Shown here one piece after another: positions 1-5,290 of a stretch of DNA of 5,290 nucleotides. Source of the DNA: an uncultured Clostridia bacterium. GTDB lineage: Bacteria > Bacillota > Clostridia > Christensenellales > Aristaeellaceae. How positions within the stretch are numbered: position 1 is the stretch's first letter; each line of letters opens with the position of its first letter. Made by a program: the position numbers and the translations under genes. The notes below the pieces were generated by a model. It saw nothing but the letters and a program-made list of their open reading frames with translations. It made no database searches and was not told the origin of the DNA. Location of the stretch: contig CAMOIA010000129.1 in assembly GCA_946615785.1 (NCBI GenBank), positions 1-5,290 on the forward strand, in the 5' to 3' direction.

Positions 1-1313
1 TAGGCGATGTTTTCCCGGATGGTGCCGCTTCTGAGCCAGGTTTCCTGCAGGACCATGCCGTAATTGGCCCTGAGCGCGTGCCGGCTCAGGGTTCTGATAT
101 CGATTCCGTCCGCCTCGATCGCGCCGGAATCCACGTCGTAAAAGCGCATGAGCAGGTTAATAAGCGTGGTTTTTCCGCAGCCGGTGGGGCCGACGATGGC
201 GACGCGCCGTCCCTGCTCCACCCGAAGGCTGAAATGGGTGATCAATGGACGGTCCGCTTCATATCGGAAGGAGACGTCCTTCAGTTCCACAAGGCCCGAA
301 AGGCTCCTGGATTCGGCATTTGGATCGGGCGTTTCGCTTTCTGCGTCCAGGAGCTCAAACACCCTTTCGGCGCAGGCACTGGCGTTTTCAAGCTCGGTCA
401 CCACGCCGCTGATTTCGTTGAATGGCTTTGCGTATTGGGAGGCATAGCTCAGAAACACGCTCATTTCCCCGACGGTGATGCTCTTTTCCAGGGCGAGCAT
501 GGCGGCGAGAAAAGCCACAGCGGCATAAATGACATTGTTGACAAGGCGCGTGGACGGGTTGGTGAGGGAGGAAAAGAACGTGGCCTTCAGCGTCACCGTG
601 CCGAGCTCTTCGTTGACGGCGTCAAAATCGGCGAGGGCGCGCTTTTCGTATCCGAAGGCGCGGACCACCTTCTGCCCTTCCACCATTTCGTTGATCAGGG
701 CGGTTTCCCGGCCCAGGACTTCGGCCTGGGCGGTAAAATAGCGGTGCGTTTTCCGCGCGATGAACGAGGCGGTAAACAGGCTGAACGGGGTGAGCAGCAC
801 TACTGCGAGGGTGATGCGAAGGTCCAGCGCCAGCATGATGCCGAGGGTTCCAAGGATGGTGACGACGCCGGTCATCAGCTGCGTGAACCCCAGCAGCAGA
901 CCGTTTGAAAGCGTATCGACGTCAGAGACCATGCGGCTCACGAGGTCGCCGGTCGGATGCCCGTCCAGGTAGGAAAGCGGCAGGCGCATGATATGCGCGG
1001 TGATCTCGTCCCTCAGGTCGCGGGCGACGGAGCAGGTGATGCGGTTGTTCTTCACCGCCATGGCCTGCTGGCAGATGGCGGAGAGGGCGGCGAAAAGCAG
1101 AATGAGCAGGAGATACGTATGCACCCTGGCTGCGTCCGTCTGCCCGGGCCCTGCCATGGCGTCGATGGCCTGACCGGATAAAACCGGGATAACGAGGGCT
1201 GCGGCGCTCACAAACAGCGCGCACAGAAGGGAAAACAGGGCTTCCCGGCGGTAAGGCTTTACATACTGAAGCAGCCTGCGCAGCACACGGGGGTTGAGAC
1301 TTGGCTTTTTCAC
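1..1313 (-). CDS. ABC exporter half-transporter, second subunit of a heterodimer (3' end outside window)
   Basis: This is a membrane-embedded ATP-driven exporter subunit, and 437 codons are visible. The sequence shows an N-terminal membrane domain (about residues 1-330) with hydrophobic helices near 24-46, 66-84 and 140-180, and the family motif GDLVSRMVSDVDTLSNG near 122-138. The ATPase domain begins near 342, with A-loop Tyr351 (FRYE), Walker A GPTGCGKT at 375-382 and Q-loop Gln423 (VLQETWLRSGTIREN). The frame is open to the window edge, so the signature, Walker B and H-loop are missing. The start is GTG at 1313. The ATG at 1315 is in the upstream gene's frame and runs straight into its stop. 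A GGAGG lies 4 bases upstream of the GTG. The start overlaps the previous gene's TGA by four bases (GTGA), implying translational coupling and a 1:1 complex. By family knowledge this should be the subunit with the competent catalytic Glu, but that residue is not visible here. Substrate is unknown; multidrug or lipid-like export is typical of the family. Confidence 0.95.
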   Translation of the reverse strand, partial: MKKPSLNPRVLRRLLQYVKPYRREALFSLLCALFVSAAALVIPVLSGQAIDAMAGPGQTDAARVHTYLLLILLFAALSAICQQAMAVKNNRITCSVARDLRDEITAHIMRLPLSYLDGHPTGDLVSRMVSDVDTLSNGLLLGFTQLMTGVVTILGTLGIMLALDLRITLAVVLLTPFSLFTASFIARKTHRYFTAQAEVLGRETALINEMVEGQKVVRAFGYEKRALADFDAVNEELGTVTLKATFFSSLTNPSTRLVNNVIYAAVAFLAAMLALEKSITVGEMSVFLSYASQYAKPFNEISGVVTELENASACAERVFELLDAESETPDPNAESRSLSGLVELKDVSFRYEADRPLITHFSLRVEQGRRVAIVGPTGCGKTTLINLLMRFYDVDSGAIEADGIDIRTLSRHALRANYGMVLQETWLRSGTIRENIA

Positions 1314-3031
1314 ATTTCCTCCCCCTTTCTGTGCTGGCTTTCGTGGATCTCGCGGTAAATCGGCGAGATTTCAAGAAGCTCTTCGTGGGTTCCGCAGGCG
1401 GCGAGGCGTCCGTCATCCAATACAAGAATGCGGTCGCAGCCCGTCAGGCTTGCCGTCCGCTGGCTCACGATCACTTTGGTGACGTCTGTCATCCTTTTCA
1501 GGGCGGCTCTGAGCCTTGCGTCCGTCGCCATGTCCAGCGCGCTGGACGCGTCGTCCAGGATCAGGAGGGGCGCGCGGGTCACAAGCGCCCGGGCGATGGT
1601 GAGCCGCTGTTTCTGCCCGCCGGAGAAATTGCGGCCGCCCTGTTCGACGGCGGCGTCGAGCCCGCCATCCTTTGCCCTGACAAAATCCGCGGCCTGCGCG
1701 TCTTCAAGCGCCTGCCATAAAAGATCGTCCGGCGCGTTTTCCCGGCCCATCGTCAGATTGGAGCGGACGGTGCCCAGAAACAGCTGGCTTTTTTGCGGCA
1801 CGACGGCGATCGTCCTGCGAAGCAGAGCGCTGTCCAGGCTTTTGACGTCCCGCCCGAAAACGCGCACGGCGCCTTCGGTCGCGTCGTAGAGCCTGGGGAT
1901 CAGGTTGACCAGGCTTGTTTTGCCGCTGCCGGTTCCGCCGATCACGCCGACGGTTTCTCCGGCTTTGACGGTAAAGGAAATGTCCGTCAGGCTGTCTTCC
2001 CCGGCACCCTGATAGCGAAGGGAAACGCGGTCGAAGGCAATGGCGGTTTCAGCGTCTTCCGCTTCCGTGATTTCCTGTATGGGGATTCGGGTGTCGGCGT
2101 CGAGCACGTCGGAAATGCGCCGGACGCCCGCGTATGCGCGGCTCAGAAGCACCACGAGGTTTGCCAGCTTGACAAGCTCCACCAGGATCTGCCCCATGTA
2201 ATTGATGAGCGCGACCACGTCGCCGCTGAGCATGCTTCCGCCGTCAATCAGCCGGGAGGCGATGATGAGGATGGCGGCGATGCCGAGGTTGATCACGACG
2301 TAGGTAAGGGGGTTCATGCGCGCGCTGATCCGGGCCGCATGCATGCTGGCATTATAGAGCGCTTCGTTTGACGAGGCGAACGCCTTTTCTTCATCCTGCT
2401 CCCGCCTGAAGGCGCGCACGACGCGAACGCCGGACAGGTTTTCCCGCGTCAGCCTCGTCACCCCGTCCAGCTTTTCCTGAACGGTGCGGTACAGGGGAGA
2501 GGTGCGTTTCATGATCAGCGCGATGATCACGGCCAGGACGGGCACGCAGACGAGAAACACCAGGGCGGCCTTCGCGCTGACGGTAAAGGCCATGATGACC
2601 GAGCCGAACACGATGAAAGGGGAGCGCAGAAAAAGGCGCAGGAACATGTTGACCCCGTTCTGCACGAGGTTCACGTCCGAGGTGAGCCTTGTGATCAGGG
2701 TGGAGACGCCGCTTTCGTCAAGGCGCTGATAATTCATTTCCAGCACTTTGCGGTAAAGATCGCGCCTGAGGCGGACGGCACTCGCGCTGGCTGCGCGCGC
2801 GGCGAAATACTGCGCGGTAAAGGAGCAGATCAGGCCAAGCGCCGCCATGCCGATCAGAAGGAGACAGTACCGCCAGATGGTTTCCCGGCTCGCGCCGCCA
2901 ATGCCTTCGTCGATCAGCCTGGCCACGAAAATGGGAACCTGCAGGTCAAAAAACGCCTCCAGCATTTTAAAGAGCGGGGCGAGCACGCACTCCAGACGGT
3001 GCTTTTTCAGGGCTGCGAACAGATGCCGCAA
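1310..3031 (-). CDS. ABC exporter half-transporter, first subunit with degenerate ATP site
   Basis: This is a complete 573-residue half-transporter, the normal length for an ABCB-like exporter. Hydrophobic helices lie roughly at 15-40, 53-78, 130-152, 155-175, 243-262 and 270-295, and the coupling region includes ENLSGVRVVRAF (197-208). ATPase motifs in order are A-loop Tyr340, Walker A GGTGSGKT (365-372), Q-loop Gln413, signature FSGGQ (469-473) and Walker B LLILDD (489-494). The residue after the Walker B Asp is Asp494, not Glu, and the switch-loop His is Gln524 (IVSQRTAS). These two changes together are typical of the degenerate subunit in heterodimers such as TM287/288 and BmrCD. The intact signature is expected to complete the partner's competent site. 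The start is TTG: an in-frame TGA lies three codons upstream, no earlier start exists, and GAGGTGAT lies 5 bases before it. The gene is separated from divIVA by a terminator and coupled to the next transporter gene. Substrate cannot be read from the sequence. Confidence 0.96.
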   Translation of the reverse strand: MRHLFAALKKHRLECVLAPLFKMLEAFFDLQVPIFVARLIDEGIGGASRETIWRYCLLLIGMAALGLICSFTAQYFAARAASASAVRLRRDLYRKVLEMNYQRLDESGVSTLITRLTSDVNLVQNGVNMFLRLFLRSPFIVFGSVIMAFTVSAKAALVFLVCVPVLAVIIALIMKRTSPLYRTVQEKLDGVTRLTRENLSGVRVVRAFRREQDEEKAFASSNEALYNASMHAARISARMNPLTYVVINLGIAAILIIASRLIDGGSMLSGDVVALINYMGQILVELVKLANLVVLLSRAYAGVRRISDVLDADTRIPIQEITEAEDAETAIAFDRVSLRYQGAGEDSLTDISFTVKAGETVGVIGGTGSGKTSLVNLIPRLYDATEGAVRVFGRDVKSLDSALLRRTIAVVPQKSQLFLGTVRSNLTMGRENAPDDLLWQALEDAQAADFVRAKDGGLDAAVEQGGRNFSGGQKQRLTIARALVTRAPLLILDDASSALDMATDARLRAALKRMTDVTKVIVSQRTASLTGCDRILVLDDGRLAACGTHEELLEISPIYREIHESQHRKGEEM

Positions 3032-3036
3032 ATTGG

Positions 3037-3044
3037 ATCACCTC
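3037..3044 (-). promoter_or_regulatory. Strong Shine-Dalgarno that fixes a TTG start
   Basis: The minus strand reads GAGGTGAT, an eight-base match to the 16S rRNA 3' end, five bases before the TTG at 3031. The TGA at 3040-3038 inside this motif is in frame with the transporter, so no longer reading frame is possible. This makes the rare TTG start convincing. Confidence 0.8.
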
Positions 3045-3081
3045 ATCTTTGGGTCCTGACCACGCGCGGGACAGGCTGACA

Positions 3082-3113
3082 ACAAAAACAGGGGACGGAA
3101 AAAGCCGCCCCCC
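3082..3113 (-). terminator. Intrinsic terminator after divIVA
   Basis: On the minus strand, GGGGGCGG (3112-3105) pairs with CCGTCCCC (3098-3091) as an eight-base-pair stem with one G-U pair and a six-base CTTTTT loop. It is followed at once by TGTTTTTGT. It begins about 20 bases after the divIVA stop. This is a textbook Rho-independent terminator and separates the division cluster from the transporter pair. The plus strand lacks a T-tract after the hairpin, so it should act in one direction only. Confidence 0.9.
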
Positions 3114-3133
3114 GAATGAACCGGGTAATGCCG

Positions 3134-3715
3134 TCATTCATCTTCTTTGAAAAGCTCCATCTCAGCGTTGATTACGTGGGTCTGATCTTCGATCAGGCGC
3201 AGGAAACGGCTGCGGTAATCCCGCGCAGACGCCTTAAGGGTGTCGATTTCGGTCTGTATGCGCACCTTTTCCTGTTCAAGATCACCGACTGCGCTTTCGG
3301 CGCGATCCCTGGCGCTGCTGACGATTTCCTCCGCTTCGCGGCGGGCGTCGCTCACCATCTGGTCGTATACCTGCTGGGCGCTTGCCAGAAGCTTCTTGGC
3401 GGCCTCGCTGTTGTCGTGCTGCACGGCGGGAGCCGGCGCGGGGGCCGGGACGGGCGCGGGCTTTTCCGACTGCTCAGGCACAGCGCTTTTCTGTGGAGCC
3501 TGGGGCTTGAACGAGGGCGTCGGGACGGACCCGAACGCGCCGGGAACGGGCGTGGACTGGGAGCGCAGCTTCTGCTGCAGGGCGTTGATCTCGTCCTGCA
3601 TCGCGATCATTTCGTCGCAGATCTGATCCAGAAATTCATCCACTTCCACGGGATCGTAGCCTTTGATCTTGTAGGAAAAATTCTTGTCCTCGATCATCTG
3701 CACGGTAATAGCCAT
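3134..3715 (-). CDS. divIVA: DivIVA-family division/polarity protein
   Basis: This is a 193-residue cytoplasmic coiled-coil scaffold of the DivIVA family, which binds negatively curved membrane at septa and poles and recruits division or cell-wall proteins. Residues 1-50 form the conserved head, with FSYKIKGYDPVEVDEFLDQI matching the FTKSFRGYDEDEVNEFL region of the Bacillus subtilis protein. The membrane-inserting Phe17-Arg18 pair is here Ile17-Lys18, a conservative change that keeps a hydrophobic and a basic residue. Residues about 52-98 are a Pro/Ala-rich linker (PAPVPAPAPAPAV at 86-98). Residues about 102-188 are a long charged coiled coil (AREAEE- and heptad-like), ending in the acidic FKEDE. 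The ATG start has AAAGGAG seven bases upstream. The gene lies 32 bases after the sepF stop, so it is probably cotranscribed with it, and ends at a strong terminator. The family call is secure; the exact role (septum placement, polar growth or sporulation) cannot be told from sequence. Confidence 0.93.
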   Translation of the reverse strand: MAITVQMIEDKNFSYKIKGYDPVEVDEFLDQICDEMIAMQDEINALQQKLRSQSTPVPGAFGSVPTPSFKPQAPQKSAVPEQSEKPAPVPAPAPAPAVQHDNSEAAKKLLASAQQVYDQMVSDARREAEEIVSSARDRAESAVGDLEQEKVRIQTEIDTLKASARDYRSRFLRLIEDQTHVINAEMELFKEDE

Positions 3716-3722
3716 GGGTGTA

Positions 3723-3729
3723 CTCCTTT
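3723..3729 (-). promoter_or_regulatory. Ribosome binding site of divIVA
   Basis: AAAGGAG on the minus strand lies seven bases before the divIVA ATG, within the 32-base sepF-divIVA gap. It supports that start and indicates independent initiation rather than coupling by overlap. Confidence 0.7.
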
Positions 3730-3747
3730 CACACGCGTTTTGGATGG

Positions 3748-4707
3748 TTACAGGGCGCTGGCTTCCTGCAGGGGAGCGTCAGGCATATAGCCGTTTGCGT
3801 AGGGCTGCAGTTCGGTCGCGATAGCCTGCGCGTCCGGTGCAGCCTGGCGGCCCACATAGTTTACCCCGTTTGCGTACCGCTGCTGCGGATTCATATTGTT
3901 CTGATACGGATCGCCGTAGGTCATGGAGGCGTTGGCACGCGACTGACCGTAGGGGTTCTGAAGGGGACGCTGCGGCTGGCGCGCGGCGGAATTAAGCTGG
4001 CTTGTGGTCGCGTCCACAAAAACACGCACCTTGTTCGGGCTGATCAGATACGCACCATGACGGCTGAGCTTTGTGATGGTGGCCCGCAGGCTGTAACACG
4101 CGCCGGAAAGCATATCGACGTAATGCCGCATTTCCGCGGGATCGGTGATGTGATCCATGACCAGGATGACGATGTCCCCCTGACGGAGCTGGGTGATGGC
4201 GCTGTAGCATTCACTCACGCTGCGGGCGCTGATCACGCGCGCGGAAAAGGCTTCTTCCTTCGGCGTTTCCGCGCCGGGGAAATAGACCACGTTTTCCCGT
4301 CCGCCCGCCTGCTCCCTGTGCTGCACGGGCTGTGCGGCCTGGTAGGGATTCACGTTTTGGTAAGGGTTTGACTGCGGCTGCGGATTGCCGCTCTGTGCCT
4401 GGCCCTGCCAGGGGCCCTGCGGCGACGGCTGCGCGGCCTGCGCCTGGTAGGGATTTGCCTGCGGGGCCTGGTAACCTGCCTGCGGCGGCTGCCAGGCATT
4501 CAGATTCTGGTTCTGCCAGTCCTGATTTGCGTCGGCGGCTTCGTTCCAATTCTCCTCCGGTTCAGCCTCCTGCGGCATGAACCCTGCATTCCGTGCAGAA
4601 AAGGAGCCCCTCGCTTTTTTCTGCGTGTTCATATTCAGGCCGAAATAGCGGCCGACTGCGCCGACGATCCTGTCCTTGGCATCTCCAAAGAAACTGCGCT
4701 GGGCCAT
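3748..4707 (-). CDS. sepF: SepF-family cell division protein with long Gln/Asn/Pro-rich extensions
   Basis: SepF proteins tether FtsZ to the membrane and shape the septum. Numbering is from the ATG at 4707 (319 residues). Residues 1-24 (MAQRSFF...VGRYFGL) can form an amphipathic helix like the SepF membrane anchor. Residues about 45-135 are a Gln/Pro/Asn/Trp-rich linker. The conserved SepF core is at about 155-232: ARVISARSVSECYSAI, then GDIVILVMDHI, MRHYVDMLSGACYSL and HGAYLISPNKVRVFVD, matching the family's order including the LSG turn and the xxPxxVxV end. Residues about 235-319 are a second Gln/Asn/Tyr/Pro-rich tail. The Bacillus subtilis protein is about 150 residues, so this one is about twice as long. 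I chose 4707 because GGAGG lies nine bases before it; the ATG at 4716 directly abuts that GGAGG and would be poorly initiated. The gene sits 30 bases after yggS and 32 before divIVA, the classic division-cluster setting. Core assignment is strong; the role of the tails is unknown. Confidence 0.92.
   Translation of the reverse strand: MAQRSFFGDAKDRIVGAVGRYFGLNMNTQKKARGSFSARNAGFMPQEAEPEENWNEAADANQDWQNQNLNAWQPPQAGYQAPQANPYQAQAAQPSPQGPWQGQAQSGNPQPQSNPYQNVNPYQAAQPVQHREQAGGRENVVYFPGAETPKEEAFSARVISARSVSECYSAITQLRQGDIVILVMDHITDPAEMRHYVDMLSGACYSLRATITKLSRHGAYLISPNKVRVFVDATTSQLNSAARQPQRPLQNPYGQSRANASMTYGDPYQNNMNPQQRYANGVNYVGRQAAPDAQAIATELQPYANGYMPDAPLQEASAL
4339..4455 (-). repeat. NPYQ repeats in the SepF linker
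   Basis: The linker encodes NPYQ three times (4455-4444, 4368-4357 and 4350-4339). The first and third are the identical 12-mer AATCCCTACCAG, while the middle copy uses other codons. Related copies lie in the C-terminal tail: NPYG at 3957-3946 and DPYQ at 3912-3901. The changed codons with a kept peptide suggest selection on the protein motif rather than recent DNA duplication alone. Confidence 0.7.
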
Positions 4708-4716
4708 TTTACTCAT

Positions 4717-4721
4717 CCTCC
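4717..4721 (-). promoter_or_regulatory. Shine-Dalgarno that decides the sepF start
   Basis: The minus strand reads GGAGG followed directly by ATGAGTAAAATGGCC. The first ATG has no spacer and the second has nine bases, so the second (4707) is the likely start. The first (4716) would add only Met-Ser-Lys. Confidence 0.65.
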
Positions 4722-4737
4722 ATCGGTTGCTTTGCTT

Positions 4738-5290
4738 TTATTCCGCCCAAAGGGCGCTTCCGACCCGTACCATGGTCGCGCCCGCACGGGCGGCAAGGTC
4801 GTAATCCTGGCTCATTCCCATGCTGAGCTCCGTCATATCCTGTCCGTATGCGTGCTGACTGCTTTCGTCAAGCAGATTGCGCATGTGGTCAAACCGCTCT
4901 GAAATATAGTCCCGCGGGGCATCCTTGGGCATCATGGTCATCAGCCCCTTCAGCCGCACGCCGGGCATGGCGGACGCCTCGCGCAGGAACGCGGGCAGCG
5001 CGTCCTCGGAAAGGCCGCCCTTCTGTGTTTCCCCTGTAATGTTGACCTCACACAGAATGTCCATCCGAACGCCCTGCTTTGCGGCCTGGCGGTCGATTTC
5101 CCGGAGCAGATCCATCCTGTCCACAGAGTGGATCATGCAAACATCCTTCATTATATATTTAACTTTGTTCGTTTGCAACCGTCCGATCAGATGGATGGAA
5201 AATTTTCCGCCGATGACGGGCAGTTTTTCCCGGATCACCTGAACCCTGTTTTCCCCGATGTCAGTAATGCCGTATTCCCCCAGGCGCAGT
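4738..5290 (-). CDS. yggS: YggS/PLPBP-family pyridoxal-phosphate homeostasis protein (5' end outside window)
   Basis: This family is a cytoplasmic, non-enzymatic PLP-binding TIM-barrel protein that buffers pyridoxal phosphate and affects amino-acid and keto-acid balance. About 184 residues are visible. Conserved segments in order are DIGENRVQ, then HLIGRLQTNKVKYI, IHSVDRMDLL, ILCEVNITGETQKGG, VRLKGLMTMMP and, near the end, ELSMGMSQDYDLAARAGATM followed by VRVGSALWAE. The last block carries the phosphate-binding SMGMS and the G-T-VR-G motif. Family members are about 230 residues, so roughly 45-50 N-terminal residues, including the PLP-binding lysine, lie beyond the right edge. The frame is open to position 5290; an internal GTG at 5238 is not the start because GENRVQ lies before it. 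Its place just before sepF matches ylmE in Bacillus subtilis. Identification is firm; no sign of decay is seen in the visible part. Confidence 0.95.
   Translation of the reverse strand, partial: LRLGEYGITDIGENRVQVIREKLPVIGGKFSIHLIGRLQTNKVKYIMKDVCMIHSVDRMDLLREIDRQAAKQGVRMDILCEVNITGETQKGGLSEDALPAFLREASAMPGVRLKGLMTMMPKDAPRDYISERFDHMRNLLDESSQHAYGQDMTELSMGMSQDYDLAARAGATMVRVGSALWAE

Noticed and set aside
78..908. Long plus-strand open frame of 276 codons
   Set aside because: It lies wholly antisense to the second transporter gene, whose conserved Walker A and Q-loop are unambiguous. The translation is Gly/His/Asp-rich with no recognisable domain, as expected for antisense frames in GC-rich DNA.
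922..1425. Minus-strand 167-codon open frame overlapping both transporter genes
   Set aside because: It is out of frame with both conserved proteins and spans their junction. Its translation is Arg/Pro/Ser-rich low complexity.
1793..2371. Plus-strand open frame of 192 codons and others across 1294-2729
   Set aside because: They are antisense to the first transporter gene, with no family resemblance and no good ribosome binding site that I could see.
3054..3082. Possible promoter for the transporter pair (TTGTCA at 3082-3077 on the minus strand)
   Set aside because: The -35-like hexamer matches five of six bases, but the position 17 bases further reads TCAGGA, a poor -10. No convincing promoter is visible in the 50 bases between the terminator and the TTG start, so the transporter's transcription start remains unplaced.
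3422..3475. GC-rich imperfect tandem repeat (CCG/GCG units)
   Set aside because: It is explained by the Pro-Ala linker of DivIVA in frame; there is no evidence of a separate repeat element.
3116..4371. Plus-strand open frames of 224 and 217 codons over divIVA and sepF
   Set aside because: They mirror well-identified genes on the minus strand. The first even begins within the region of the divIVA terminator. Composition is typical of shadow frames.
4211..4549. Minus-strand 112-codon frame inside sepF
   Set aside because: It is an alternate frame of the low-complexity linker; the Gly/Arg/Ala-rich translation is what the repeated CAG/CCG-type codons produce when shifted.
4595..4624. Inverted repeat GCAGAAAA / TTTTCTGC with a 14-base loop
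   Set aside because: It is an eight-base, partly AT-rich stem inside the sepF coding region, where the bases are explained by Lys- and Ser/Ala-coding codons. Its length is within chance expectation and no T-tract or regulatory context supports it.

Overview
This window is a compact, GC-rich stretch of bacterial chromosome with every supported gene on the minus strand, so transcription runs from high to low coordinates. SepF and DivIVA together, strong AGGAGG-type ribosome binding sites, and the yggS-sepF-divIVA gene order point to a Gram-positive Bacillota, most likely a GC-rich member of the Clostridia. That lineage is an inference, and nothing here fixes a genus.

Right-hand part (5290 down to 3134), the division cluster: the 3' part of a YggS/YlmE-type pyridoxal-phosphate homeostasis protein, then a SepF-family FtsZ-anchoring protein, then a DivIVA-family coiled-coil protein. 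The gaps between them are only about 30 bases, so they look like one operon. It resembles the ylmE-sepF-ylmG-ylmH-divIVA cluster of Bacillus subtilis, but ylmG and ylmH are absent between sepF and divIVA. SepF is roughly twice the usual length because low-complexity Gln/Asn/Pro/Tyr-rich segments lie on both sides of its conserved core. DivIVA has a Pro/Ala-rich linker between its membrane-binding head and its coiled coil. A strong intrinsic terminator sits directly after divIVA.

Left-hand part (3031 down to 1), the transporter operon: two type IV (ABCB-like) exporter half-transporters, each a six-helix membrane domain followed by an ATPase domain. The second starts at a GTG that overlaps the stop of the first by four bases, so they are translationally coupled and almost certainly form a heterodimer. 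The first subunit has Asp in place of the catalytic Glu and Gln in place of the H-loop His, which marks it as the degenerate-site subunit of a TM287/288-, LmrCD- or BmrCD-like asymmetric exporter. The second subunit runs off the left edge just after its Q-loop.

The window is gene-dense, and no non-coding stretch exceeds about 100 bases. I saw no RNA gene, mobile element, CRISPR array or attachment site. The long plus-strand open frames are antisense shadows. I found no clearly new system. The most unusual features are the extended SepF and the paired disordered segments in SepF and DivIVA.
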